DNA from: Betaproteobacteria bacterium
GTDB taxonomy: Bacteria > Pseudomonadota > Gammaproteobacteria > Burkholderiales > Casimicrobiaceae
Direction of reading: 5' to 3'
DNA: 64,000 nt
Assembly (NCBI GenBank): GCA_016720425.1
Contig: JADKKQ010000002.1
Span: 95,594-159,593, forward strand
Shown: piece by piece, positions 46,130 to 54,818 of the stretch
Position numbering within the stretch: the first letter of the stretch is position 1
How the letters are laid out: each line of letters opens with the position of its first letter
Program-made: the position numbers and the translations under genes
The notes under the pieces: generated by a model
What the model was told of the DNA's origin: nothing
Databases searched by the model: none
Seen by the model: only the letters and a program-made list of their open reading frames with translations

Positions 46130-46335
46130 CCGCAAGGCCCGTCCCGATCGCTTGACGCGTGCTGCGCGCATTCCGCGCCGCACCGCGAGCGGGCGGTCCA
46201 GTGCAGCACCCGTTGCGCCCCGCACGGCGCGCGTCCGACGTTTCCACCTGCGTGGTGTCCCGCCCTTGCGGCGCGGCACCGGTTGCGCGGTTCTGCCCGG
46301 AACCGCGTCGTTGGAACACGAAGGATCAGACCATC

Positions 46336-47439
46336 ATGCTGGAGTTCGATTTCGAAGGGTTGTCCGCGTTGGGGCTGACGCCGGCGCAGGCCGGGCGCGC
46401 CGCCGCGCAAGCGGCCGAGGCAAGTGAAGCAAACCCGGGGTCGCCGTTGTGGCTCGCGCGCGTCACCGAGGTCCACCGGGAGACGCTGGCGCTGCACGAC
46501 GCGCACGGCGAAGCCGTCGCGCGCGCGATGCCGCGGCTCACGCGCAGCCTCGCAGAAGAGGGTACCGCGCTGTCGGTCGGCGACTGGGTATTGGGCCAGG
46601 ACGACGCGCACGGCGGCCGCTGGATCGTGGCGCGGGTGGCGCCGACCAGTCACCTGGCACGCGTCGACGGGTACGGCCGCCGGCATCCGGTCGTCAGCAA
46701 CGTCGACGTTGCGCTGCTGGTGATGGGACTGGACGACGACTTCAACCCGCGCCGGCTGGAGCGCTACCTGGCGCTCGCCTACCGGGAGGGCATCGTGCCG
46801 GTGGTGGTGCTGACCAAGCTGGACGTCGCGACGGCTGCGGGCGAGCCGGTGGCGCAGCGTGTTGCCGACCTGCGCGAGCGCATCGGGCGCGCGATCGACG
46901 TGCTTGCCGTCGATGCCACCGATGCCTCGGCGGCGACGGCGCTGCGCCCGTACCTCGAGCCGGGCCGCACGCTGGTCCTGCTGGGCTCCTCCGGCGCGGG
47001 CAAGTCGACGCTGACCAACACGCTGCTCGGCGCGGGCGTGCAGGACACCGGGCCGGTGCGGGCGAGCGACGGCCGCGGCATGCACACGACCACGGCGCGC
47101 TCGCTGTTCCGCTTGCCGACGGGTGCGTGCATCATCGACACGCCGGGCCTGCGCACGCTGCGGCCCGACGGCGACGAGGCGACGCTGTCGGTGACGTTCC
47201 CGGACATCGACGCGCTGGCGGCGCAGTGCCGCTTCGACGACTGCAGCCACGACAGCGAACCGGGCTGCGCGGTGCGCGACGCGATCGACCCCGATCGTCT
47301 GCGCAACTGGCGCAAGCTCGCGCGCGAGATGGCCCGGGGCACGATGACGCCGCTCGATCGCCGGCGGCAGCTCGCGCAGTGGAAGGCGCGGGTCAAGGAA
47401 GGCACCGCGCGAACGCGGATGAAGCGCGGCGAGGCGTGA
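46336..47439 (+). CDS. rsgA: Ribosome small subunit-dependent GTPase A
   Basis: Circularly permuted GTPase that acts late in 30S assembly. The 367 residues show an OB-fold start (SVGDWVLGQ). The motifs then come in permuted order: G4 VVLTKLDV, G1 LLGSSGAGKSTLTN and G3 IIDTPGLR. The zinc finger CRFDDCSHDSEPGCAV follows. AAGGA lies before ATG 46336; the in-frame extension to 46159 is low-complexity. The N-terminal extension MLEFDFEGLSALGLTPAQAG is longer than in E. coli but normal for the RsgA2 type. Confidence 0.93.
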   Translation: MLEFDFEGLSALGLTPAQAGRAAAQAAEASEANPGSPLWLARVTEVHRETLALHDAHGEAVARAMPRLTRSLAEEGTALSVGDWVLGQDDAHGGRWIVARVAPTSHLARVDGYGRRHPVVSNVDVALLVMGLDDDFNPRRLERYLALAYREGIVPVVVLTKLDVATAAGEPVAQRVADLRERIGRAIDVLAVDATDASAATALRPYLEPGRTLVLLGSSGAGKSTLTNTLLGAGVQDTGPVRASDGRGMHTTTARSLFRLPTGACIIDTPGLRTLRPDGDEATLSVTFPDIDALAAQCRFDDCSHDSEPGCAVRDAIDPDRLRNWRKLAREMARGTMTPLDRRRQLAQWKARVKEGTARTRMKRGEA

Positions 47440-47530
47440 GCGACATCGGTCGCCTCGACCCGGGTGGCGTCCCAAGAAGGCACGTCAAGCAGGACCTTCG
47501 CCATTTGCTCCCACGCTTCGCCGCTTGGCG

Positions 47531-47929
47531 TCAGGCGGCGATAAACCCCGGCAACTTGGAAGCCTTCGCATCGAAGGTTGTCGTCGCTCGACATCCAAGC
47601 CGTCGGTTTCGGGCACCGATCAGACAATCAGCGAAATCGGCGGTCGCATCCTTCCAGAGGAAAAGAGCCTCCTCGATGGCCGGTTCATCCTCGAATCGAA
47701 CATCGGTCGCACCGAGCAAGCCCGAGACAGCCTCGATGATCAGGTCCTTCGGCAAGCCGTATCGGCTACGGAGCACCCATTCGGTCTCCAGGAGAACCAA
47801 CTGGCTTACGAATACGCGGCGCCCTGCCGCGACTTCACGCTTGATCAGCTTTCGTGCCCTCTCAAACTGAACTTCGTCATCCCGAACCAGAAAGCGAACG
47901 AGAACATTGGTGTCGAGGCCCAGCATCAC
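47531..47929 (-). CDS. vapC: VapC-type PIN-domain ribonuclease toxin
   Basis: A 132-residue PIN-domain protein. The acidic residues of the nuclease site are visible: Asp in LGLDTNVLVRFLV, Glu in LLETEWVLRSRY, and Asp in DATADFADCLIGA. It would cleave RNA when released from its antitoxin. The start overlaps the antitoxin stop by 4 bp (ATGA), the typical toxin-antitoxin arrangement. It converges on rsgA. Confidence 0.9.
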   Translation of the reverse strand: MMLGLDTNVLVRFLVRDDEVQFERARKLIKREVAAGRRVFVSQLVLLETEWVLRSRYGLPKDLIIEAVSGLLGATDVRFEDEPAIEEALFLWKDATADFADCLIGARNRRLGCRATTTFDAKASKLPGFIAA

Positions 47930-48144
47930 CGCGACAACTGCTCAACCGGAACGGGCTTGCGACCCTTCTTGTGCAACACGCCCGCCAGTTCGGTAACGCT
48001 CCTGGTCTTCACCCGCATGATCACTGTGGCATCCGGCATCAGCGTGAACGTCATCCGGTCTCCGGCCTTCATGGAAAGACCATCCCGAATTTCCTTGGGA
48101 ATCGTCGTTTGACCCTTGCTGGTAAGCGTGGCGTCGTTTGCCAT
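47926..48144 (-). CDS. vapB: AbrB/SpoVT-type antitoxin of the VapBC module
   Basis: A 72-residue swapped-hairpin DNA-binding protein: ATLTSKGQTTIPKEIRDGL followed by KAGDRMTFTLMPDATVIMRV is the AbrB/MazE fold. It would neutralise the PIN toxin and repress its own promoter. GGAGG precedes the ATG. The C-terminal tail after residue 50 would bind the toxin. Confidence 0.9.
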   Translation of the reverse strand: MANDATLTSKGQTTIPKEIRDGLSMKAGDRMTFTLMPDATVIMRVKTRSVTELAGVLHKKGRKPVPVEQLSR

Positions 48145-48160
48145 GGGAACCTCCCTTTGT

Positions 48161-48202
48161 CCTTACGATTGTTATTATAGTAAGGCAATTGACTGCTGGC
48201 AA
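48161..48202 (-). promoter_or_regulatory. Promoter and candidate operator of the vapBC module
   Basis: Read on the minus strand, TTGCCA (48197-48202), a 17-bp spacer and a perfect TATAAT (48174-48179) precede the antitoxin start. The arms CCTTAC (48161-48166) and GTAAGG (48180-48185) form an inverted repeat that covers the -10 box, a likely autoregulatory operator. Confidence 0.7.
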
Positions 48203-48320
48203 TGCGTTGGTGACTTGCCCTCTGGACGGCTGCTCCCCGGCGACACGTTCACGCTCGAGCGCGAGACGCCGCACGCGGAACGCCATGGCGACGAAGGAGC
48301 CCCGTATTGGGTGGCGCGGT

Positions 48321-51098
48321 TCACTTCCACGACGGCAACAGGCACGCCGGCCGGCGCGCGGCGACGACGGTCTTGAAGTCGCGCACCGCGCGCTGCATCG
48401 GCGGCGAGCGCTCGTCGTGACAGGTCAGGCATGCCCCGACGGTGAGGATGCGCCGCTGTTCCTCGACGTTGAAAGGACGCACGTCGTCGCGCGTCGAGAC
48501 CCTCCCGGTGCGGGTGCCGAGGAACGGGATCCACGCGTCCGCGGGCAGCCCGTCCTGAGGGAGCGCGGGTGCGGCCGGGACGAACGTCCAGCGCGCGACG
48601 CCCGGTGACACTCGCTCCAGCCGCAGCTGGCCGCGGCCGTAGCCCAGGGCCTCCGGATCGTTGTGGCAGGACTTGCACGACCTGGCTTCGGTGCGTGTCG
48701 TGTGCGGCTCGATCCGGGCGTAGAGCCGACGGAAGACGACGTCCGGTGGCTCGCCCGCGCGGAAGGTCCGGTCGAGCGTCATGATCATGCCGGGCACGAA
48801 GGTGTCGATCGCTTCCTTGCTTCCGGTCGCCGCAGCGCCGCGCCGGAGGCCGAGCGTCGGCGGGTTGGCGAAGAACGGCCCGGCCTCTTCCTCCCACGAA
48901 CCCTGGACGTAGGCTTCGGCGAGCCAGTCGTAGCGTTCGATCCTGCGGTCGAAAGCGGTGTGGCAGGTCGGGCACCGCGGCGCCCACGCGGTGTGACAAC
49001 TGCCGCAGGAGAGCCGCTCGTGACCGCCGCCCTCGGCGCAGACCGCCGCCATCGCCTTCAACGGCCGGCGCTCCCCGGTGCGTTTCCGGATGAGCTGCGG
49101 CCGGCCGGTGCCGTCGACGACGACGTTCACCAGCGGCTCGCCGGAGCGCGCGCGCACGTGCCGATCCCGGGCGACGCCCGGCCAGTCGCGCAGGGCCAGG
49201 ATGCGCCGGGACTCGGGATCGAGCTGCGTCGCGGCGACCGCGGGGAGCGTGGCGCCCGGCCGCGCGTGGCAGTCCTCGCAGCCGACCCGCAGCTGCGCAC
49301 TCTTGCTGGCATGCGCGGTGCCGTCGCCCATCGTCTCGTTGGCGGTGTGGCAGTCGATGCAGTCGAGGCCGCGCTGGTGGTGAATGTCCGGAACGACCTG
49401 CTCGAACACCCGCGTGTCGGCCAGCACCCGGTAGCGCGACGGTCGCGGACGGTCCGGGTCGCTCGCGTCCGCCGGCGGCTCGTGCATCTCGTGCCAGCCT
49501 TCGTAGCTGGTGGATATGCGCCCCGACCGGCTGTGGCAGGAGAAGCACTGGCCGTTGCCGATGTCGAGCCCGATCGCCGGGTGCGCGGTGGGCGGTTCGG
49601 CCCGGCCCGCTTCCTTGCTCGCCGCGTAGGCCTGCAACGCGGCGCGTGCCGGTGGATCGTAGGAGAGGTGGCAGGCATTGCATCCGCCGCCGAAGCTGTC
49701 CTCGCCGTTGGGGCCGACCTCGGTCTTCTTGCGGCCGAGGTGGCACATCGCGCAGGCCTGCCGCAGATGCAGGTCCACCCCCTCGTGCCCGAGCTCCGCC
49801 ACGTGGGGCGCCGCGCCGCCCGCCGCGGCACCATCGTCGGCGAACACCGTGCGGGTGACGCCCACGACGCCGCTCATCGTCGCCATCACCGAGCGCTCGA
49901 CGCGCGGAACGATCGCCGCGTGGCAGGCCGATTGGCCGCATTGCAGGCGCGCGGTGGCGAGGTTGCCCGGAATGACGTCCATCCCGGCGTGGGCGCGCGC
50001 CTTGTCGAGCGTCAGCGCGTCGCCGCCGTGGCACGACGCGCAGCCGACCGCGTCCGGGCGGTGGGCGTTGCCCAGCCCCGTCACGCCGCGGTGGCAGACG
50101 AGGCAGCCGTCGGGCCGGCCCATCACCGTGGGCAGCGGCGAGGGCAACGGCGTCGGCGCCCCCGGGGTCGAGGCGAACACCCAGCCGAGCCGCGGGTTGC
50201 CGGTGGCGCCCGGCCACGTCGGGCCCCAGGCCCAGTTCTCCCCCCGCATGAACGCGCCCGTCGCGCACAGGCCGGCGTAGCCGATGGCGACCGCGACGAG
50301 GAGCGACTTGACGATCGACGCGCGCGGGGTGCCGACGACCCGCACCGTGAACAGCAGTGCCAGCACGGCGACCATCGCGGCCACGACCGCGTTCGGCCAC
50401 GGGGTCCAGTGCAGGATCTCCTGCAGCCCCAGGAAGTACCACGGCCCCTTGACGATCGGATCGAGGCCGTCGTGCAGGCCGGGGGAGGCCAGCAGCGAGA
50501 CGACGACGAGGGCGGCGAGCATCGCCAGCAGCGAATCCGGTCGCGGCCAGACGCGGCGGGAGTGCTCGATCACGAACAGCCAGACGACGATGGTCGCGGT
50601 CGCCGCGTGCTGCACGTAAATGACGCTGAGCGCGCCGGTGGCGCCGAAGACGAGCAGCGCCAGGTCCGGGCCGACGAGGGGAATCTGCGCCGTCGCCTCG
50701 CGCAGGATGCGGTACGCCTGCTGCGCGTCCGCGTCGCCGCGGAGCAGGAAGCCCGAGAGCATGATGAACGTGATCAGCGCGACCGAGGCGACCAGGCGCA
50801 ACCACACCCCGACGGCGACGCGGCGTTCGGTGCGCGCGCGCAGGTGGTCCCAGGTGTGGAGCAGCGTCAGGACGAGGCAGGCCTGGCCCGCCCAGTAGTG
50901 CAGGTTGCGAAAGAACGTCCCTGCAGGGTTGGCCAGCAGGAGCGCTGCGAGGGAGTTGTAGGCGTCGCCAGCGTCGTACGGCGCCGCCAGCAGCACACCG
51001 GAGACGACCGCGACCACGAAGCTCGCCGTCGCCAGCGACCCGAACGTACCGAAGCGGGTCGAGACGATCCTGGCGCGACGTGCCCGGTCAGAGGACAC
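48321..51098 (-). CDS. Cytochrome b6/subunit IV-like membrane domain fused to a dodecahaem cytochrome c
   Basis: A 925-residue fusion from GTG 51098. Residues 15-280 are a cytochrome b-type membrane domain. The haem ligands are H67/H81 (13 residues between) and H164/H179 (14 between, as in cytochrome b6). GPWYFLGLQE at 218-227 replaces the PEWY quinol-site motif, as in other divergent bc complexes. After a last helix (264-282), residues 330-895 carry eleven CXXCH and one CX4CH haem sites at C332, C353, C387, C449, C473, C518, C580, C607, C698, C709, C808 and C890. They would face the periplasm. The start overlaps the Rieske stop by 11 bp. Confidence 0.88.
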   Translation of the reverse strand: MSSDRARRARIVSTRFGTFGSLATASFVVAVVSGVLLAAPYDAGDAYNSLAALLLANPAGTFFRNLHYWAGQACLVLTLLHTWDHLRARTERRVAVGVWLRLVASVALITFIMLSGFLLRGDADAQQAYRILREATAQIPLVGPDLALLVFGATGALSVIYVQHAATATIVVWLFVIEHSRRVWPRPDSLLAMLAALVVVSLLASPGLHDGLDPIVKGPWYFLGLQEILHWTPWPNAVVAAMVAVLALLFTVRVVGTPRASIVKSLLVAVAIGYAGLCATGAFMRGENWAWGPTWPGATGNPRLGWVFASTPGAPTPLPSPLPTVMGRPDGCLVCHRGVTGLGNAHRPDAVGCASCHGGDALTLDKARAHAGMDVIPGNLATARLQCGQSACHAAIVPRVERSVMATMSGVVGVTRTVFADDGAAAGGAAPHVAELGHEGVDLHLRQACAMCHLGRKKTEVGPNGEDSFGGGCNACHLSYDPPARAALQAYAASKEAGRAEPPTAHPAIGLDIGNGQCFSCHSRSGRISTSYEGWHEMHEPPADASDPDRPRPSRYRVLADTRVFEQVVPDIHHQRGLDCIDCHTANETMGDGTAHASKSAQLRVGCEDCHARPGATLPAVAATQLDPESRRILALRDWPGVARDRHVRARSGEPLVNVVVDGTGRPQLIRKRTGERRPLKAMAAVCAEGGGHERLSCGSCHTAWAPRCPTCHTAFDRRIERYDWLAEAYVQGSWEEEAGPFFANPPTLGLRRGAAATGSKEAIDTFVPGMIMTLDRTFRAGEPPDVVFRRLYARIEPHTTRTEARSCKSCHNDPEALGYGRGQLRLERVSPGVARWTFVPAAPALPQDGLPADAWIPFLGTRTGRVSTRDDVRPFNVEEQRRILTVGACLTCHDERSPPMQRAVRDFKTVVAARRPACLLPSWK

Positions 51099-51501
51099 GC
51101 GCCACCCATCCGCCGGTGGCCCGGTCGGGTTCGAGTGCGAGCGGCTTCAGCGCCCGCGCGGCCGGCCCCGCCGCCACCGAACCGTCGGACCGGAACCGCG
51201 AGCCGTGGCAAGGGCATACCACCTCGTCGCCGACGACGCGCTCGATCCGGCACCCCAGGTGCGTGCACTGCCCCAGGAACGCCCGGACGCCGTCCCGCTC
51301 GCTGCGGTGGATGACCAGGCCCGCCATCACCGACAGCCCGAGCGGCACGTCGGGCGGAACCGGAACGATCGTCGGCGACTGGCTTTCCCGCAGGCGATGC
51401 AGCATCGCCACCACCGCTGCAGGGAGCGGCACCGTCAGCAGTGCGGCCAGCGCGACGCGCACCGCACGTCGTCGGGACAGCTGAGGGGTTCTGGCGTGCA
51501 T
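51088..51501 (-). CDS. Rieske [2Fe-2S] protein
   Basis: A 137-residue Rieske protein. Box 1 is CTHLGC (in FLGQCTHLGCRIERV) and box 2 is CPCHGS (VVCPCHGSRFRSDG), giving two Cys and two His ligands. The N-terminus SRRRAVRVALAALLTVPLP is a membrane anchor preceded by consecutive arginines, possibly Tat-dependent as for bc-complex Rieske proteins. It is followed with an 11-bp overlap by the cytochrome b-multihaem fusion. Together they supply the quinol-oxidising Rieske/cytochrome b core. No separate cytochrome c1 gene is present. Confidence 0.9.
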   Translation of the reverse strand: MHARTPQLSRRRAVRVALAALLTVPLPAAVVAMLHRLRESQSPTIVPVPPDVPLGLSVMAGLVIHRSERDGVRAFLGQCTHLGCRIERVVGDEVVCPCHGSRFRSDGSVAAGPAARALKPLALEPDRATGGWVARVL

Positions 51502-51515
51502 CGGGTAATCGCAAC

Positions 51516-51611
51516 AGGGGACAGACCACGACAATTCGACCATTCAGCAACCCGGCCAAGTGGCGAATTCCCGAACGGCGCGCAACCCAGACCCATCGTG
51601 GTCTGTCCCCT
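51516..51611. repeat. Inverted repeat upstream of the Rieske gene
   Basis: AGGGGACAGACCACG (51516-51530) and its exact complement CGTGGTCTGTCCCCT (51597-51611) enclose a 66-bp spacer. The arms resemble the repeat in the atpG-atpD gap. The element lies in the upstream region of the Rieske-cytochrome pair. Confidence 0.7.
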
Positions 51612-51620
51612 CCGCCCCCT

Positions 51621-51685
51621 GTGGGAGCGCCTTCAGGCGCGAATGCAGTTTTGGGGCGGCGATTCGCGGCTGAAGCCGCTCCCAC
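51621..51685. repeat. REP-like inverted pair (REPIN-type)
   Basis: GTGGGAGCGCCTTCAGGCGC at 51621 and, inverted, the complement of GTGGGAGCGGCTTCAGCCGC ending at 51685 form a pair of REP-like units. Each arm contains its own small hairpin (GCGCC-TTCA-GGCGC and GCGGC-TTCA-GCCGC), and the differences between arms are compensatory. Elements of this sequence type are dispersed in many Proteobacteria. Confidence 0.75.
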
Positions 51686-51749
51686 AAAGACCCTCGTTGG
51701 ATACTTCATGGTGCCGGATCGATAATCCTGGGCCCGACGACGCGCTCGC

Positions 51750-52943
51750 TCAGTGACCGGGCATCTTCGCGACCGCGGCCCAGCCGCCCTGCGCCTGCGA
51801 CGCGAGGCAGGCCTCGATGAACGCCATCGTGTGCGCGCCGTCCTCGATGCGCGGATACGGCGACAGCGGGATGCTCTCGCCGAGGCTGCGCGCGATGCGC
51901 TCCTGCGCGATCTCGGCATAGATGTTGGCGAACGCCTCGCGCAGACCTTCCGGATGCCCGCGCGGGGTGCGTCCCGCGGCGAGGATCTCCGGCGGCAGGT
52001 AGAGGTCGCCGCGGCCGATCGTCTTGACGGGCTCGCCCTGCATGGCGACGGTGAGGTAGGAGAGCGTCCGGTGCGACCACTCGATTTGCCCGCGCTCGCC
52101 GTGAACCTTGAGGCGGATGTCGTTCTCGGCGCCCGCCGACGCCTGCGTGGCGGTGAACGTGCCGCGCGCGCCGCCTTCGTACTCGACCAGCGCGGAGACG
52201 TGATCGACGACCTTGCGCCCAGGCAGCAGCGTGCCGACGTCGGCCGCGACGCGCACGGCCGGGAGTCCGGCGACGAAGCTCGCGAGGTGCTGCGCGTGGC
52301 AGCCGATCGCGCCCATCACCAGTGCCAGTCCGCTGCGCGCGGGGTCGAGCAGCCAGCGCTGCTTCGCGGTGAGCGGGCCGTCCTCGATCATCGTCGCGAG
52401 GCCGTTCTGCAGGTACTCGACCTGCGTGAGGCGCACGCGGCCGAGCGTGCCGTCGCGCACCAGTTGCCGCGCGTAGCGGATCATCGGGTATGCCGAATAG
52501 CCGTGGACGATGGCGAACAGGCGACCGCGCTCGCGCGTGCGCCGCGCGAGGTCGCAGGCCTCGGCAAAGTTCCCGGTGACCGGCTTGTCGCAGACGACGT
52601 CCAGCCCCGCGTCGAGGGCGGCGGCCGAATACGCGTAGTGGGTGTCGTTCGGCGTCATGATCGCGACCGCGTCGATGCCATCCGTCCGGCTGCGCTCGGC
52701 GGCGAACATCTCGGCCGCACTGCCGTAGCAGCGCCCCGGGTCGAGCCCGAGCGCGAGGCCGGCGGCGTGCGAACGCTCCGGATCCGACGACAGCACCCCG
52801 GCGACGACCCGGAACCAGCCGTCCATCTCGGCCGCCCCGCGATGCATGCGGCCGATCCACGAGTCGGGGCCGCCCCCGACGATGCCCAAGCGCAGCGAGC
52901 GCCCGAAGCGCTCGCGCAACCCACCGATCCCGTCCGTCGTCAT
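51750..52943 (-). CDS. Gfo/Idh/MocA-family oxidoreductase
   Basis: A 397-residue NAD(P)-dependent dehydrogenase. The Rossmann motif is RLGIVGGGPDSWIGRMHRGA near residue 20, followed by DAVAIMTPNDTHY and VVCDKPVTGNFAEA, with the catalytic Lys in the conserved EKP-like position (here DKP). The C-terminal domain has YSAYPMIRYAR and GCHAQHLASFVAG. The family oxidises sugars and inositols; the substrate is unknown. It is divergent from the aldo/keto reductase, which suggests a shared sugar pathway. Confidence 0.88.
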   Translation of the reverse strand: MTTDGIGGLRERFGRSLRLGIVGGGPDSWIGRMHRGAAEMDGWFRVVAGVLSSDPERSHAAGLALGLDPGRCYGSAAEMFAAERSRTDGIDAVAIMTPNDTHYAYSAAALDAGLDVVCDKPVTGNFAEACDLARRTRERGRLFAIVHGYSAYPMIRYARQLVRDGTLGRVRLTQVEYLQNGLATMIEDGPLTAKQRWLLDPARSGLALVMGAIGCHAQHLASFVAGLPAVRVAADVGTLLPGRKVVDHVSALVEYEGGARGTFTATQASAGAENDIRLKVHGERGQIEWSHRTLSYLTVAMQGEPVKTIGRGDLYLPPEILAAGRTPRGHPEGLREAFANIYAEIAQERIARSLGESIPLSPYPRIEDGAHTMAFIEACLASQAQGGWAAVAKMPGH

Positions 52944-53102
52944 CTGCCTGGCTCCCTGTGCGCCCGTCGCGCGCCGATGGCAGGATTGTAGGGCCGAGTG
53001 CCGGCACCCGGGTATCCCGGCGAAAGTCGTCCGCGCGGCATTCTGTCGCACACGCGCACGGAGGTAAACTGATTGCCGGCATTTGAACGGGAGGGCAGGC
53101 GA

Positions 53103-54125
53103 ATGCGCTACAGGATGTTCGGCCGCACCGGCCTCTTCGTCTCCGAGCTGTGCTTCGGCTCGATGACCTTCGGCGGCAAGACCGGGATCTGGGAGAAGAT
53201 CGGCAACACCGAGCAGCAGGAGGCCGATCGGCTGGTGGGCGTGGCGCTCGACGCCGGCATCAACTTCTTCGACACCGCGGACTCGTATGCGGACGGCGAT
53301 TCGGAGCGCATCCTGGGCAAGGCACTCGGCGCCCGGCGCCGGGACGTCGTGCTCGCGAGCAAGGTGCGCAGTCGCGTCGGTCCCGGACCCAACCAGGTGG
53401 GGCTGTCGCGGGCGCACATCGTGGCGTCGGTCGATGCCTCGCTGCGCCGGCTCGGCACCGACTGGCTCGACCTCTACCAGATCCACGGCTACGACGCGGC
53501 GACGCCGCTCGACGAAACCATGCGGGCGCTCGACGACCTGGTGCGCGCCGGCAAGCTGCGCTACGTCGGCTGCTCGAACGTCGCCGCCTGGCACATCGCC
53601 AAGGCCAACGGCCTCGCCGCGGCGCACGACTGGAGCCGGTTCGAGTCGCTGCAGGCCTACTACACGATCGCCGCGCGCGACATCGAACGCGAGCTCGTGC
53701 CGCTGCTCGCCGACCAGCAGATGGCGCTGATGGTGTGGAGCCCGCTGGCCGGCGGGCTGCTCTCCGGCAAGTTCAGTCGCGACGCGGACGGTCCGCCCGG
53801 CTCGCGGCGCGCGGTGTTCGACTTTCCGCTGGGCAATCGCGAGCGCGCGTTCGATTGCGTCGACGCCATGCGCCCCATCGCCGCCGCGCACGGCGTCAGC
53901 GTCGCGCGGGTGGCGCTGGCCTGGCTGCTCGCGCAATCGCAGGTGACGACGATCATCATCGGCGCCAAGAACGAGGAGCAGTTGCGCGACAACCTGGACG
54001 CGACGACGCTGGTGCTCGCCGCCGACGAGCTCGCGGCGCTGGAGCGCGTCAGCGCGCTGCCGATCGAATACCCCGGCTGGATGATCGCGCGCCAGGCGAT
54101 CGGGCGCGAGCCGACCGCGACCTGA
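53103..54125 (+). CDS. Aldo/keto reductase
   Basis: A 340-residue (beta/alpha)8 NADPH-dependent reductase. The first segment FGRTGLFVSELCFGSMTFGG is typical of the AKR11/YajO group. The catalytic residues are Asp and Tyr in FFDTADSYADGDSER, Lys in VLASKVRS and His in YQIHGYD. C-terminal cofactor-binding TTIIIGAKNEEQLRDNL is present. GGGAGG before ATG 53103 fixes the start. Confidence 0.92.
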   Translation: MRYRMFGRTGLFVSELCFGSMTFGGKTGIWEKIGNTEQQEADRLVGVALDAGINFFDTADSYADGDSERILGKALGARRRDVVLASKVRSRVGPGPNQVGLSRAHIVASVDASLRRLGTDWLDLYQIHGYDAATPLDETMRALDDLVRAGKLRYVGCSNVAAWHIAKANGLAAAHDWSRFESLQAYYTIAARDIERELVPLLADQQMALMVWSPLAGGLLSGKFSRDADGPPGSRRAVFDFPLGNRERAFDCVDAMRPIAAAHGVSVARVALAWLLAQSQVTTIIIGAKNEEQLRDNLDATTLVLAADELAALERVSALPIEYPGWMIARQAIGREPTAT

Positions 54126-54143
54126 CGGTTCGGCCCGGCGGCC

Positions 54144-54620
54144 TCACCAGCCGAGATCGTACCAACTGGCGCCGAGGAACGGGTCCGACAGGTCGCGCGC
54201 AGTCGCCCGCTGCATGACTTCGTCGTCCTTGCGGCGGTACGCGCGCCCCAGGTCAGCTGCATCCTGCGCACTCGCCCGGCTGTCCGGGTGGGCCCGCAGA
54301 TACGCCTCGTATTGCGTCGGGCCACCGACGTAGATCCGGTTCCGGGGCGCATCGGGGTAGATGTAATACTTCTTGTCGTTGCGCTGCATCGGGCGGATCT
54401 GGCCGGGAGGAAGGGTCTGCACCCACTCCTTCTGCACGGTCGTCGTCGCGACCAGCACCTTGAAGCCCTGTGCCAGCAGCTCGCTCTCGTCGATGCGCGG
54501 CGTGGCGGTCGCGGCACAGCCGGCGACCACCACTGCGAGGGCCAACGTCTGCAGCAGGGTGAACACGTTGCCCCGGCGCAAGCGCGGCAAACGCCGCGCG
54601 GGATTCGGTCCGGTCGTCAT
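54144..54620 (-). CDS. Hypothetical lipoprotein
   Basis: A 158-residue protein with basic residues followed by LLQTLALAVVVAGCAATATP, a lipoprotein signal whose Cys would be lipidated. The mature part contains YYIYPDAPRNRIYVGGPTQY and ends FLGASWYDLGW. I recognise no named domain. An alternative start is 5 codons upstream at 54635. It converges on the aldo/keto reductase with an 18-bp gap and is divergent from the HIT gene. Confidence 0.72.
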   Translation of the reverse strand: MTTGPNPARRLPRLRRGNVFTLLQTLALAVVVAGCAATATPRIDESELLAQGFKVLVATTTVQKEWVQTLPPGQIRPMQRNDKKYYIYPDAPRNRIYVGGPTQYEAYLRAHPDSRASAQDAADLGRAYRRKDDEVMQRATARDLSDPFLGASWYDLGW

Positions 54621-54818
54621 CGCTTCGATCTGCATCGTGTCACCCGAGGTTGTCGGCAGGCCAGTCTCAGCCTCTCAGGGCCGCGGGTTGAGGGGTCCGT
54701 CCGCACGGCGACCACGAACGTCCTACAATGATGTCGACCCAGCGGGCAGGTCACCCGCGGCGACCTCGATCCACCGGCCCGCGCCGGCGCCAAGGCGGCG
54801 CGGAAGGATGACATTGCC

